DNA of 64,000 nt, taken from positions 1 to 64,000 of the forward strand of contig CAJAIJ010000007.1 in the NCBI GenBank assembly GCA_903939845.1, read 5' to 3'. Below the pieces are notes generated by a model. It did not search any database, had not been told where the DNA came from, and was given only the letters and a program-made list of their open reading frames with translations. Within the stretch, counting starts at the first letter, position 1. Every line of letters starts with the position of its first letter. Source of the stretch: an uncultured Solirubrobacterales bacterium. GTDB lineage: Bacteria > Actinomycetota > Thermoleophilia > Solirubrobacterales > 70-9. Positions 24,664 to 33,821 of the stretch are shown piece after piece. Made by a program: the position numbers and the translations under genes.

Positions 24664-27600
24664 GTGCTGATCGGACGGACCTCCGGCCGGCTGCGCCCGA
24701 TCCTGCTCTCCCGTCTGCCTGCGGTTCTGACCGCCGGTCTCCTCACCTCACTGATTCTCGTGGCTGTCGTGGCCCCTCTGTCGGAGGCCGCACCGGGGAC
24801 GCAGTCGGCCAGGCCGGGCCTTCCAAACCGGATCGCGGTGGTCGGTGACTCGATCTCGGCCGGGACCGGGACCGAGGGTCTCAACATCCTCGATCCGGAC
24901 CAGACCCATCCGAACAACTCCTGGTCGACCGGCACCAACAACAACTCGCTGTACCTTCGCCTGCTCGCAATCAACCCTTCCATCAACGGCAATCGCCAGA
25001 ACGCCTCCGACAACGGAAAGCAGATGACCGATGCCGATGACCAGGCGAACACGCTGAGTACCGGGACCGACCTGGTCACGATCCAGATGGGCGGGAACGA
25101 TCTCTGCAAGGACTCGGTAGGCCAGATGACCTCGGTTTCCACCTACCGCAACCAGTTCGTACAGTTCCTCAACGCGGTCCGAAACCGCATGCCGAACGCC
25201 CTGATCCTGGTCGCCTCGGTCCCTGACATCTTCAACCTCTGGTACGTCAGGGGTGCGCCGGGCTCGGTCAATGGCCGGGAGAGCTCCCGAGCGGGGACTG
25301 CCCGGACCTTCTGGGACAACATCTTCGGGGGCTTCGTCCCCTGTCGGTCCCTGATCACCAACCCGACCAGTACCTCGGCCTCGGACACCCTGAGGCGAAA
25401 CCAGGTCCGGCAGCGCAACATCGAGTTCAACTACGTCCTCGAGGAGGAGTGCGCCAAGGTCATCAGGTGCAGGTTCGACGACTGGGCGGCCTTCGACCTG
25501 AGCTCGAACCGGGACATTTCGACAGAGGCCAATCGCCAGAGGTACAACCGCTCCACCAACATCGCCGACTGGGGCAACTACGAGGGCATCGTGCAACCGC
25601 CCCAGTGGGGTTTCGTGGACGACGACGTCAGCACGGCCGACCACTTCCACCCGTCGAACTCGGGCCACCGGAAGCTGGCCGAAGGCGCCTGGGAGACCGG
25701 CTACGACTTCGACGACCGGACCTACCCCCAGCTCTCCTCGGCCACGCTCTCGCCCGCCGCGATGTCCAACGGGATCAGTCGCATCAAGCCGACGGTGACC
25801 GTCAACTGGTCGGACGCTGCAGGGATCAGGGGGGTCGAATACCGGGTCCGGACCGACTCCGACGGAGGGGGCGGATCCTGGTCGGAGGCCAGGAACACGG
25901 CCACGGTCTCGGTCCCGATGTCGGGCAACGGCGTCTCCTATCTGGAGAGTCGGGCATTCGACATGAATGGCAACCGCTCGGCCTCGACGATGACCAGGGT
26001 CGAATATGACCCGGCAGGGATTCCCAGCCTGATCCTTTCCGGTGTGCCTCCGCGAAACTCGAACCTGACCAACGCGACGATCCAGACCAGTATCGAGGCC
26101 GGCCTGACGCTCGAGTGCTCCCTGAACGGAGCGTCCTTCTCGGCCTGTCCGAACCCGATCGCCTTCCAGAACATGACCGAGGGCAACTACGACCTGCTGG
26201 TCAGGCAGACCGACGGTCAGGGCAACCGGAGCGCGGCCACCTCGGCCTCCTGGACGATCAACCTCAGCGCACCCCCGGCACCGATCCTCAGTGGCATCCC
26301 GGCGGCGATCACCAATGCCCGGTCGGCCTCAGTGGCGATCTCGAGCACACCCGGCCATATCGTCGAGTGCAGCTACAACGAGGGGGCCTTTCAGGAATGC
26401 GCCTCGCCCTGGAACCTCGGGCCCCTCGCCCCGGGTGAGCACCGGATCGCAGTAAGGGAAAAAGACCTGGCTGGCAACATCGGAGCGGTGACCTCGAGAT
26501 CGTGGGTGGTCGATATCGATCCTCCCGGTATCGCACAGATCACCAACGGCCCGCCCGCCGTGACCAACCGGGACAACCCGACCTTCGAGTTCACCGGTGA
26601 GGACTCGGCCGCCTTCGAGTGCCGGCTGGACCGGGGCAGCACCACGGGGTCCTGGCAGGCCTGCACGAGCCCCTGGACGGTCTCGAACGCGACCACCAAC
26701 GGCTTCCAGTACGTATTCAGGGTTCGCCAGACCGACGAGGCCGGCAACAAGAGCATCGTTGAGGCCCAACAGACCTGGCGTCTGGACAGGACATCGCCGG
26801 TTGCACCGCAGGCTTCCGGTGCCCCAGACGGTCTGGTGCCCACCAATCAGGCGACACTCGCCTTCCAGGTCACCGGCAACGAGACCGGGTCCAGTTTCGA
26901 GTGCTCGACCAACGAGTCGGCCTGGGCTGTCTGTCAGTCGCCGCTCGAGCTGACCGACCTGCCCCAGGGTCCCAATTCCTTCTCGGTCAGACAGGTCGAC
27001 TGGGCCGGCAACCAGGGGCCCGCAACGTCTTTCTCCTGGCAGGTCAAGTCCGTCACCGATTCACCACTGATCACCACGGCGCCCGCAGCCCAGACCAACG
27101 CCCGGGATGCCTCGATCACCTTCATCGGCGAGCCGCTCGGTGAGTTCGCATGCTCCCTCGACGGCGGGCCATTCACTCTCTGCTCGAGCCCCTGGACCAC
27201 ATCCGGGCTGCCGGATGGCGAGCACACCATGCGAGTCAGGCAGACCGATGCGCTCGGGACGGCCAGCACGGTCGCTTTCGTGACCTGGGAGGTCGATGGC
27301 ACCCCGCCCGCTGCCCCGACTGTGCCAACGAAGCCGGGTGCCGCGACCAATGTCGCATCCCAGACGATCACCTTCTCTGGTGAGTCCGGCGGAACGTTCT
27401 CCTGCCGGTTCGGCGGCGGTGAGTGGACTTCCTGCGCTTCGCCATTTGCAACCGGCTCCCTGACGGACGGCAACCACCGGTTCGAGGTCAGGCAGACCGA
27501 TGGCGCAGGCAACACCGGCCCGGCGACGGTGGCCGAGTGGCAGCTGAAGACCACGAAGCCGGAGCCGCCAACGGTGAGCGGTGCCCCTACCGGGACCGTC

Positions 27601-28071
27601 CGCTCGAAGGTCGCGACCATGACCGTGAACGGTGAGGCCGGTGCCAGGATCGAGTGTCGCCTGAACGGTGCGACCTGGGCATCCTGCCCCTCCCCGATGT
27701 CGGTCACCGGTCTGGCCGAGGGGACCAACCGGATGGAGGTCCGACAGGTCGATCTGGCTGGCAACGTGAGCGACATCGTCTCGGCTGTCTGGGCCGTGGA
27801 CACGATCGGACCGAAGCTGAAGGGACAGGTCACGGCGTCCCGATCGAAGAAGGCCACCGTGATCCGATCCGGCTTCGAAGCCTCGGCCGGACGGCCGGCG
27901 CGGGCCGAGTACTCGACGGCGAGCAAATCACCTCCGACCGCCCCGGGGCCTGCCTCCTCCCGATCACTGGCGTGGGCGCCCTCGATGACTGTCAAGGGCT
28001 CCATGAAGGTGACCTGGCTGAGGGTCTTCGATCCGGTCGGAAACGCCTCACCCTGGTATCCGGTCCGGTAG
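24664..28071 (+). CDS. Large secreted SGNH/GDSL hydrolase with Ig-like repeats
   Basis: A 1135 aa exported protein. After a signal peptide (SRLPAVLTAGLLTSLILVAV), an SGNH hydrolase domain spans about residues 45-350, with VVGDSISAGTG (catalytic Ser), MGGNDLC (Asn) and DHFHPSNSGH (Asp/His). A bridging domain follows, then seven tandem beta-domains of about 84 aa, each with one Cys pair (such as FACSLDGGPFTLCSSPW) and a closing VRQTD.AGN motif. It would act outside the cell on an ester (lipid, polysaccharide acetyl or similar). GTG at 24664 gives the signal peptide; the ORF track adds 51 non-coding residues. No sortase or membrane anchor is visible at the C-terminus. Confidence 0.88.
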   Translation: MLIGRTSGRLRPILLSRLPAVLTAGLLTSLILVAVVAPLSEAAPGTQSARPGLPNRIAVVGDSISAGTGTEGLNILDPDQTHPNNSWSTGTNNNSLYLRLLAINPSINGNRQNASDNGKQMTDADDQANTLSTGTDLVTIQMGGNDLCKDSVGQMTSVSTYRNQFVQFLNAVRNRMPNALILVASVPDIFNLWYVRGAPGSVNGRESSRAGTARTFWDNIFGGFVPCRSLITNPTSTSASDTLRRNQVRQRNIEFNYVLEEECAKVIRCRFDDWAAFDLSSNRDISTEANRQRYNRSTNIADWGNYEGIVQPPQWGFVDDDVSTADHFHPSNSGHRKLAEGAWETGYDFDDRTYPQLSSATLSPAAMSNGISRIKPTVTVNWSDAAGIRGVEYRVRTDSDGGGGSWSEARNTATVSVPMSGNGVSYLESRAFDMNGNRSASTMTRVEYDPAGIPSLILSGVPPRNSNLTNATIQTSIEAGLTLECSLNGASFSACPNPIAFQNMTEGNYDLLVRQTDGQGNRSAATSASWTINLSAPPAPILSGIPAAITNARSASVAISSTPGHIVECSYNEGAFQECASPWNLGPLAPGEHRIAVREKDLAGNIGAVTSRSWVVDIDPPGIAQITNGPPAVTNRDNPTFEFTGEDSAAFECRLDRGSTTGSWQACTSPWTVSNATTNGFQYVFRVRQTDEAGNKSIVEAQQTWRLDRTSPVAPQASGAPDGLVPTNQATLAFQVTGNETGSSFECSTNESAWAVCQSPLELTDLPQGPNSFSVRQVDWAGNQGPATSFSWQVKSVTDSPLITTAPAAQTNARDASITFIGEPLGEFACSLDGGPFTLCSSPWTTSGLPDGEHTMRVRQTDALGTASTVAFVTWEVDGTPPAAPTVPTKPGAATNVASQTITFSGESGGTFSCRFGGGEWTSCASPFATGSLTDGNHRFEVRQTDGAGNTGPATVAEWQLKTTKPEPPTVSGAPTGTVRSKVATMTVNGEAGARIECRLNGATWASCPSPMSVTGLAEGTNRMEVRQVDLAGNVSDIVSAVWAVDTIGPKLKGQVTASRSKKATVIRSGFEASAGRPARAEYSTASKSPPTAPGPASSRSLAWAPSMTVKGSMKVTWLRVFDPVGNASPWYPVR
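26020..27830 (+). repeat. Seven tandem Cys-paired Ig-like repeats within the SGNH gene
   Basis: The first Cys of each repeat falls near 26115, 26367, 26622, 26902, 27151, 27403 and 27655, a spacing of about 250-280 nt (83-93 aa). The protein repeats are clearly related (E/S-C-x(7-12)-C-x-(S/N)-P), but the DNA has diverged, so the expansion is old. Confidence 0.75.
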
Positions 28072-28101
28072 ACCCGTCCAGACCGCCCGACGCCGTCCGG
28101 C

Positions 28102-28128
28102 TTCGACCTCTCCGGCCGGGAGTAGGAT
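28102..28128 (+). promoter_or_regulatory. Candidate promoter TTCGAC-N15-TAGGAT of the chemosensory operon
   Basis: A -35-like TTCGAC and a -10 TAGGAT; the -10 lies exactly 6 nt before a short ORF (ATG 28135) and 67 nt before the response regulator start. It is the only good promoter between the SGNH gene and the regulator. Confidence 0.45.
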
Positions 28129-28134
28129 CGAACG

Positions 28135-28188
28135 ATGGCGATCTGGGTCAACGAATTCGGCCGGGAACCGGCTTCCGGTCGTGAGTAG
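28135..28188 (+). CDS. Possible 17-aa leader peptide
   Basis: ATG 28135 begins a 17-codon reading frame (MAIWVNEFGREPASGRE) ending in TAG 6 nt before the response regulator start, in the same frame. It sits at the expected transcription start. It may be a translated leader of the chemosensory operon or an accident; no family is recognised. Confidence 0.3.
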   Translation: MAIWVNEFGREPASGRE

Positions 28189-28194
28189 AGCCGG

Positions 28195-29277
28195 ATGAAG
28201 GTCCTCTGTGCATCCGACTCGCCGACCTGGCAGCTGCTTTTGCAGAGGTCGGTCGAGGCGCTCGGGCACGAACCGACCCTGGCCTCGGACGGAGACGAGG
28301 CCTGGGACCGGATCCTCACCGACGAAGAGATCGATGCCTGCATCACCGACCGCCAGATGCCGGGACTGAGCGGAGACGAGCTGGTGGCCCGGATCAGGAC
28401 CGAACTAGGGAATCGCTACGTCTACACGGTCCTCCTGACCGCTCAGGACAGCTCTGAGGAAGTGATCGACGGCATGGAGGGTGGGGCCGACGACTACCTG
28501 ATCAAACCCCTCGATCAGGTGGCACTCGCGACCCGTCTGATCGCGGCCGAACGGGTGACCGGACTGCACCGGACGATCGCCGAGCAGCAGGAAGAAATCG
28601 AGCGTCTGTACGGCAAGCTCAAGGATGCCTTCAAGCGGTTCGTGCCGGAATCGGTCGCCGAACAGATCATCACTCGATCCGATGAGGGCGTGCGCCTCGG
28701 TGGGGTCTCCCGGACCGCGACCGTCATGTTCACCGACCTCAGGGGCTTCACCCAGTTCTCCGAGCACCAGGAACCGGAGAAGGTCATCGACGTCGTCAAT
28801 CGTTACCTCGGCGAGATGTCCGAGGCGATCCTGAACGAAGAGGGGACCATCGTCGCCTACATGGGCGACGGGATCATGGCTGTCTTCGGGGCCCCGATCG
28901 AGCAGGAGGACCACGCCGACCGGGCGCTCAGGGCAGCAAGGGCGATGCTCGACACCCACCTGCCGAGGTTCGGCGAGTGGATGAAGGAACAGGGCTACGG
29001 GGAGGGGTTCCGGATGGGGATCGGGCTGAACTCCGGAGGGGTGGTCTCGGGCAACGTCGGATCCGAGAAGCGTCTGGAATACACGGCCCTCGGGGACACG
29101 ACCAACACCGCAGCGAGGCTCGAGGGAATGACCAAGGGCACCGCACATCAGCTCTACTGCTCCGAGACGACCAGAGAGATGCTCCAGGATCCTCCCCCGG
29201 ATCTGGTCTTCGTCGACGAAGTCGACATCCGGGGCCGCGACCAGCCGCTCGGGGTCTGGTCGCTCGACGGGGATTGA
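28195..29277 (+). CDS. Response regulator with class III nucleotide cyclase output
   Basis: A 360 aa protein: receiver domain (residues 1-115; phospho-acceptor D52 in ITDRQMPG, T82, K104 in YLIKP), a helical linker ([20 protein letters not shown]), then a class III cyclase domain. Metal-binding Asp residues are D181 ([13 protein letters not shown]) and D225 ([12 protein letters not shown]); the transition-state pair is N304 and R308 ([10 protein letters not shown]). The purine-specifying Lys is replaced by Ala221 and the Asp by Thr297, so ATP versus GTP use is not certain. It starts the chemosensory gene run and is the natural phosphorylation target of the CheA downstream, as no CheY is present. 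Product: cAMP (more likely) or cGMP. Confidence 0.88.
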   Translation: MKVLCASDSPTWQLLLQRSVEALGHEPTLASDGDEAWDRILTDEEIDACITDRQMPGLSGDELVARIRTELGNRYVYTVLLTAQDSSEEVIDGMEGGADDYLIKPLDQVALATRLIAAERVTGLHRTIAEQQEEIERLYGKLKDAFKRFVPESVAEQIITRSDEGVRLGGVSRTATVMFTDLRGFTQFSEHQEPEKVIDVVNRYLGEMSEAILNEEGTIVAYMGDGIMAVFGAPIEQEDHADRALRAARAMLDTHLPRFGEWMKEQGYGEGFRMGIGLNSGGVVSGNVGSEKRLEYTALGDTTNTAARLEGMTKGTAHQLYCSETTREMLQDPPPDLVFVDEVDIRGRDQPLGVWSLDGD

Positions 29278-29297
29278 GGGTCGGGGACCAGCAGCGA

Positions 29298-29303
29298 TAG
29301 AGT
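29298..29303 (+). promoter_or_regulatory. -10 hexamer TAGAGT upstream of MCP gene
   Basis: TAGAGT ends 8 nt before ATG 29312; may give the chemoreceptor its own near-leaderless transcript besides read-through from the regulator gene. Confidence 0.35.
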
Positions 29304-29311
29304 CTCACTCG

Positions 29312-31306
29312 ATGTTCAGACCGGGCGACCCAACCCCGGAGGGGGCGAGCGAAGAACAGGAGGCCGAACCCGGCGCACCGCGTCGCAGCTGGCTGCTTGC
29401 CTCATCCGGCCGCCTGCCGGCGCTGTTGGTCGCACTGGCCGTCATCCCGGCCGCGGTGATCGCTCTCATCTCCTGGAACCAGAGCCGGATGCTGCTGGAG
29501 AGGGGAGCAGGTGACAGCCTGGCCAACACGGCATCCTCGCTGGTCGGATACACCGAAGCATCCTTCGAGAACTTCCTCAAGGAGACAGAAGCGGTCTCGC
29601 AATACCCGGAGATCAGGGCGATGAATCCGACCAGATCAACTGCCCTCCTGACCAACGAGGTCGAGGCGTTCTCCCCCCTCTACCGTCAGGCGCTCCTGGC
29701 AGACCCCCGGGGAAGGGTGATCGCCGCTGCAACGAGGCCACCAGACGTCCGTGAAGAGATAGCTCTGTCTGATTTCCGCGGGGTCGATGTTCGGGGGGAG
29801 GACTGGTTCCGGGATGCTCTCGAGGGATTCGACGGCAGCCGTGCAAAGGCCAACCTCGAAACGGTCGAGTACCGGCCGATCATCGGGAAGGTCGAGGGCT
29901 CCGGTTCGAAACCGCCGGCCCCGGTGGTCTCGATCGCCGTCCTCGAAGGGCCGTCCGGCGACCGTCGAGTGACGGGAGTCCTCGCGCTGTTTCCCAACTG
30001 GCCGGTGCTCGCCGTGGAGTTCTCGGAGGACGTCTCCGAGCAGGCCCGCCGTGCCGGCAAAGAGGGGGTCGCGGGGCTGCTCGTCGATCGCAAGGGCCGC
30101 ACCCTGGCCGGCCCCGACGGAACGGTCGCACTCGACACCGACTTCAGCAAGGACGGCGTGATCCAGAAGGCCTTCGAGGAAAAGACGGCCGGATGGGTGA
30201 AGTACTACGACGACCCGAACGACGGCGGCTGGCTCGGTGGCGAGACGATCGGGGCCTACGACACCTTCAGCCAGAGCTTCATCGATCAGGGCATCGACTG
30301 GGCCTGGATTATCGGTCAGGAGGAAAAGGATGCCCTTGCCGACACAAAGGGGCTCCGGACCAATCTGATCCTGCTGACCCTGGCGATCGCGATTGCGGCA
30401 GGGCTGATCGCACTCCTCGTCGGCAGGGGCCTGGCCAGCCGTGCCGGGCGGCTGCGCTCCAGTGCCCGGGAAGTAGAGGAGGGTGCCGTCTCGCTGAAGG
30501 GAAGCGCCGAGAAGGGTCGGGGTCGGGCCCAAAGGACGGCCGAGCTCGCCTCGGACCAGGTCCTGGGACTCGAGGACATGCGAAGGCGCGTCGAGGACAT
30601 GCGGGAGACCGGGCTCAGGATCGGCGACAGCGCCAAGCTGGTCGCCGAACAGGCCGGTCGGGCAGCCGCAGCCGGAGAAGAGGGCCGGACGGCAGCGATC
30701 GAGGTAGACAGGTCGATGGCCGAAATCGACGAAAGGGTCAGGACCCTGGCCTCGGAGATCGGTGCCCTGACCCGCCAGACGGACCAGATCGGAGAGATCA
30801 TCGCGACCGTTTCGAGCATCGCCGACCAGTCGAATCTGCTGGCCTTCAACGCGACCATCGAGGCGGCCAAGGCCGGTGAGCACGGGGCAGGCTTCAGCGT
30901 CGTGGCAGAAGAGGTCCGGACCCTTGCCGAGCAGTCGAAACGGGCGACCGCCCAGATCCGTTCGATCCTGAGCGAGATTGATCGTGCCACCCAGGAGGCC
31001 CAGAGGTCTGCGGTCGAAGGCATCGAGGCGGTCGAATCCGGCAGAGAGCGTGCCGAGAGTGCCGCCCGCACGATCGAACAGCTGGCAGAGGCGAATCAGG
31101 AGGCCGAGAAGACGACCTCTGAGATCGCGGGCCTTGCTCCGGCCCAGCAGGAGGAAAGCGCGAGGGTCATCTCCGCGGCCGAGAAGTCACTGGAGAGGGC
31201 TACCAAGGTCCGGTCCGAGGCCGAGGAATCGGCCCACTCGACCGCGGAGCTAGATCGCCTCGCCGAACGTCTCCGGGAGCTTTCCTCGACCCTGACCGGT
31301 GGGTAG
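29312..31306 (+). CDS. Methyl-accepting chemotaxis-type receptor
   Basis: A 664 aa chemoreceptor. An N-terminal cytoplasmic segment precedes membrane helix 1 ([21 protein letters not shown], near residue 34), followed by an extracytoplasmic sensor of about 290 residues of dCache-like shape, membrane helix 2 ([21 protein letters not shown]) and a long coiled-coil signalling domain. The hairpin tip reads [20 protein letters not shown] and [20 protein letters not shown], recognisable as the MCP tip. HAMP is poorly conserved. Ligand unknown. No CheR or CheB gene is in the window, so adaptation by methylation may be absent or encoded elsewhere. It shares one base (TAGTG) with the next gene. Confidence 0.9.
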   Translation: MFRPGDPTPEGASEEQEAEPGAPRRSWLLASSGRLPALLVALAVIPAAVIALISWNQSRMLLERGAGDSLANTASSLVGYTEASFENFLKETEAVSQYPEIRAMNPTRSTALLTNEVEAFSPLYRQALLADPRGRVIAAATRPPDVREEIALSDFRGVDVRGEDWFRDALEGFDGSRAKANLETVEYRPIIGKVEGSGSKPPAPVVSIAVLEGPSGDRRVTGVLALFPNWPVLAVEFSEDVSEQARRAGKEGVAGLLVDRKGRTLAGPDGTVALDTDFSKDGVIQKAFEEKTAGWVKYYDDPNDGGWLGGETIGAYDTFSQSFIDQGIDWAWIIGQEEKDALADTKGLRTNLILLTLAIAIAAGLIALLVGRGLASRAGRLRSSAREVEEGAVSLKGSAEKGRGRAQRTAELASDQVLGLEDMRRRVEDMRETGLRIGDSAKLVAEQAGRAAAAGEEGRTAAIEVDRSMAEIDERVRTLASEIGALTRQTDQIGEIIATVSSIADQSNLLAFNATIEAAKAGEHGAGFSVVAEEVRTLAEQSKRATAQIRSILSEIDRATQEAQRSAVEGIEAVESGRERAESAARTIEQLAEANQEAEKTTSEIAGLAPAQQEESARVISAAEKSLERATKVRSEAEESAHSTAELDRLAERLRELSSTLTGG

Positions 31307-31734
31307 TGGAACTCGACGAAGTCCAGGTCGGCGACCTGATCGAACTTTCCCCGGGCGGCCGGGCGTTCAGGCAGTCCGACCTGATCCACATCGTCAGTGA
31401 CCCCTCGATCGCACCGCTGGTCGGTGCCGGTGAAGCCTGGGTCGGACTCGCGAACCTCTCGGGAAACCTGATCCCGGTCGCAGACCTCGGAATCCTCGAT
31501 TCGGGGAGGCCGGGCGAGGGGAAAACGATGCTCGCGATCAGGGCCGACGGGGTCTCCTTCGGCCTGCTCTGCGAAGGGGTGCTCCGGACCTGCGCCTCGC
31601 CACCGAACGATGCGCTTGCCGACGAGCCGCTGCCTGACGACCCTGCCTGGCTGCTCGCTTCACCTCCGGGAGAGCCGCGACTGATCGAACCTCGGCTCCT
31701 GCTCGAAGATCCCAGGCTGGGCCCGATCAGGTGA
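31306..31734 (+). CDS. cheW: CheW-like coupling protein
   Basis: A 142 aa CheW-domain protein linking receptor to kinase. It has the typical mid-domain NLSGNLIPVADLGIL, corresponding to the N-x-R-G-x-x-x-P-V-x-D-L region; the R is replaced by S. GTG at 31306 overlaps the MCP stop, and its own stop overlaps the CheA start (GTGA), so the three are tightly coupled. Confidence 0.8.
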   Translation: MELDEVQVGDLIELSPGGRAFRQSDLIHIVSDPSIAPLVGAGEAWVGLANLSGNLIPVADLGILDSGRPGEGKTMLAIRADGVSFGLLCEGVLRTCASPPNDALADEPLPDDPAWLLASPPGEPRLIEPRLLLEDPRLGPIR

Positions 31735-33821
31735 CCCGAGCGTTCAGACCTGATGACGAGCTGAGGAGGGAGCTCCTGCAGCTGTTCGCCGCCGAATCGC
31801 GGGATGAGGTCGAGGTGATCTCCAGCGGGCTGGTGGCGCTGGAGTCCGATGCCGCAGGTGCGATCGGGGCCGGCAGGACCGACGAGATGATGAGGGCGGC
31901 ACACAGCCTCAAGGGAGGGGCCCGGGCGGTCGAACTCGAGTCGGTAGATCGGCTGGCGCACGCCCTCGAGGGGCTTCTCAAGGCGGCCGGTGACCGGGGC
32001 GCCTTCGACGGCGAGACGGTCGACCTCGCCTACCGTGCCCTGGATGGAATCGAAGCGATAATCGCGGCCGCCACCGGTGGTCCTCCGGCCGAAGTCAACG
32101 TCACGGGCCTCACCGACGAGCTCCAGACAGCCATCACCGGCCTGCCGGGAGAAAGGCCGGCTCCGACCGAACCTTCGCCCCGCTCGACTGCCCCTGCTCC
32201 CGCACCGGCGCCCGAAGCCCTTCCCGAGCCGACCGGGCCCTCTCCCCTCGGCCAGCCCGATGCCACCGTCAGGGTCAGGGTTTCGAAACTCGACGGCCTG
32301 ATGGCGGCCGTCAGGGAGCTCGAGGCCGCCCGGGTCGGGGTAGAGCACGCGACCGGCATTCTCACCGAGCGGGCCGAGGCCGACGACCTCAAGGCGAGGG
32401 AATACGACGTTCGCGCGGGGAACATAAGAGAGACGACTGCCGCCCCTCTGACCCGGCTCGAGAGGGCCGCTCGCGAGGTCGCGGGAGAGGTCTCCGAAGC
32501 CCGGACCGTCCCCCTTTCGCTGGCATTCGACCCGCTCCCGAGGACGGTTCGTGACCTTGGGCGCGACCTCGGACGGGAGGTCGAGCTAACGACCTCGGGC
32601 GGCGAGGTGGACGTCGACCGGGCCGTGATGGAGGTCCTGAGGCCCGCCTTCGTCCACGTGATCAGAAACGCGATCGACCACGGGATCGAGTCGCCTGCCG
32701 CACGAGCAGCAGGAGGCAAGGACGAAAAGGGACGGGTGACGGTCACGGGCAGAACATCGGCGGGACTGCTCGAGATCGAGGTGGCAGACGACGGCGCAGG
32801 AATCGACGCCGATGCCATCCGTCGCTCTGCCATCTCCAGGGAGCTGATCACGGCCGAAGAGGCCGACGCCCTTCCCTACGCGGAGTTGATCGAGTTCGTG
32901 ACGAGGCCTGGATTCAGTACTCGGGACAAGGTGACCGAGATCTCGGGACGGGGAGTCGGACTCGACGCAGTCAACGAGGGGCTCGGCTCGATTCAGGGCA
33001 CCCTCGGGATCACCTCGATCCCCGGATCGGGCTCGAAGGTCACCATGACGGTTCCCCTTGCGATCGCCGCCACTGAGGTGATCGTGGCCGAGCTCGGAGG
33101 CCTGCCGATCGGGATATCTCTGAGCGATGCAGCCCGGATAGTGGCGCTCGAAGGCCCCTCGGACGAGGCGATCGAGGTCGATGGTGCTCCGGTCCCCTTC
33201 TGCTCGGACACGACCCTCGAGGCTCTCGCTCCTCACGGTCGTGGCGAAGCGACCTGTGCGATCGCCGTCGAGGTGGGAGGTCGACGGATCGCTCTGCCTG
33301 TGGAGCGGCTCCGCACCGTCCAGAGACTCTCGACCATGCCACTTCCCGAACCCCTGCCAAGGGTCAGCCTGATCAGGTCCGCTGCGATTCTCCCGGACGG
33401 AGACGTGCTCAGGGTTATCGAGGTCCGGACCCTGATCGAGGATCTCCCTCCCCCACCCGTAGTCCTGATCGCCGACGACTCGGCCGCCTGGCTGGAGAGA
33501 GCGAGACGCCATCTGGCGAACCACGGCTGGCGGGTCGAGACGGCCCCCGACGGTCGAGTCGCCCTCGCGATGCTCGGGGAAGGGAATTTCGACGCCCTCC
33601 TGACCGATGTCGAGATGCCGGGGCACGATGGGATCGAGCTCACCGACATGGTCAGGAAGGACTCCGAACTGGCCGACATCCGGGTTGTCGTCTGGTCAGC
33701 CTCTGCCGAAGACGCCGGGCCGGCTGCGCTGGCTGCAGGTGCCGACGCCTTCCTGATCAAGGAACCCGGGGCCGAGGATGACGCCGCAGCGGCCCTCAGG
33801 CCGGACGATCCGGAGGACTGA
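31731..33821 (+). CDS. cheA: Hybrid CheA histidine kinase with C-terminal receiver
   Basis: A 696 aa chemosensory kinase. P1/Hpt domain with phospho-His in AAHSLKGGARAVEL (H58); a Pro/Ala linker; dimerisation region; ATPase with HVIRNAIDHGIES (N box), DDGAGID (G1) and SGRGVGLDAV (G2) and GSGSKVTMTVPLAIA; a CheW-like regulatory domain; and a C-terminal receiver with the phospho-Asp in ALLTDVEMPGHDG. No P2 domain is obvious. The receiver may be a phosphate sink or an intermediate. No CheY, CheB or CheR lies nearby; the receiver-cyclase at 28195 is the likely output. The 3' end overlaps the convergent patatin gene by 26 nt. Confidence 0.92.
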   Translation: MTRAFRPDDELRRELLQLFAAESRDEVEVISSGLVALESDAAGAIGAGRTDEMMRAAHSLKGGARAVELESVDRLAHALEGLLKAAGDRGAFDGETVDLAYRALDGIEAIIAAATGGPPAEVNVTGLTDELQTAITGLPGERPAPTEPSPRSTAPAPAPAPEALPEPTGPSPLGQPDATVRVRVSKLDGLMAAVRELEAARVGVEHATGILTERAEADDLKAREYDVRAGNIRETTAAPLTRLERAAREVAGEVSEARTVPLSLAFDPLPRTVRDLGRDLGREVELTTSGGEVDVDRAVMEVLRPAFVHVIRNAIDHGIESPAARAAGGKDEKGRVTVTGRTSAGLLEIEVADDGAGIDADAIRRSAISRELITAEEADALPYAELIEFVTRPGFSTRDKVTEISGRGVGLDAVNEGLGSIQGTLGITSIPGSGSKVTMTVPLAIAATEVIVAELGGLPIGISLSDAARIVALEGPSDEAIEVDGAPVPFCSDTTLEALAPHGRGEATCAIAVEVGGRRIALPVERLRTVQRLSTMPLPEPLPRVSLIRSAAILPDGDVLRVIEVRTLIEDLPPPPVVLIADDSAAWLERARRHLANHGWRVETAPDGRVALAMLGEGNFDALLTDVEMPGHDGIELTDMVRKDSELADIRVVVWSASAEDAGPAALAAGADAFLIKEPGAEDDAAAALRPDDPED

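Noticed and set aside
26934-28346. 470-aa minus-strand ORF across the SGNH repeats and regulator start
   Set aside because: Runs antisense to repeats and the following regulator; the Pro/Ser/Val pattern mirrors the repeat codons.
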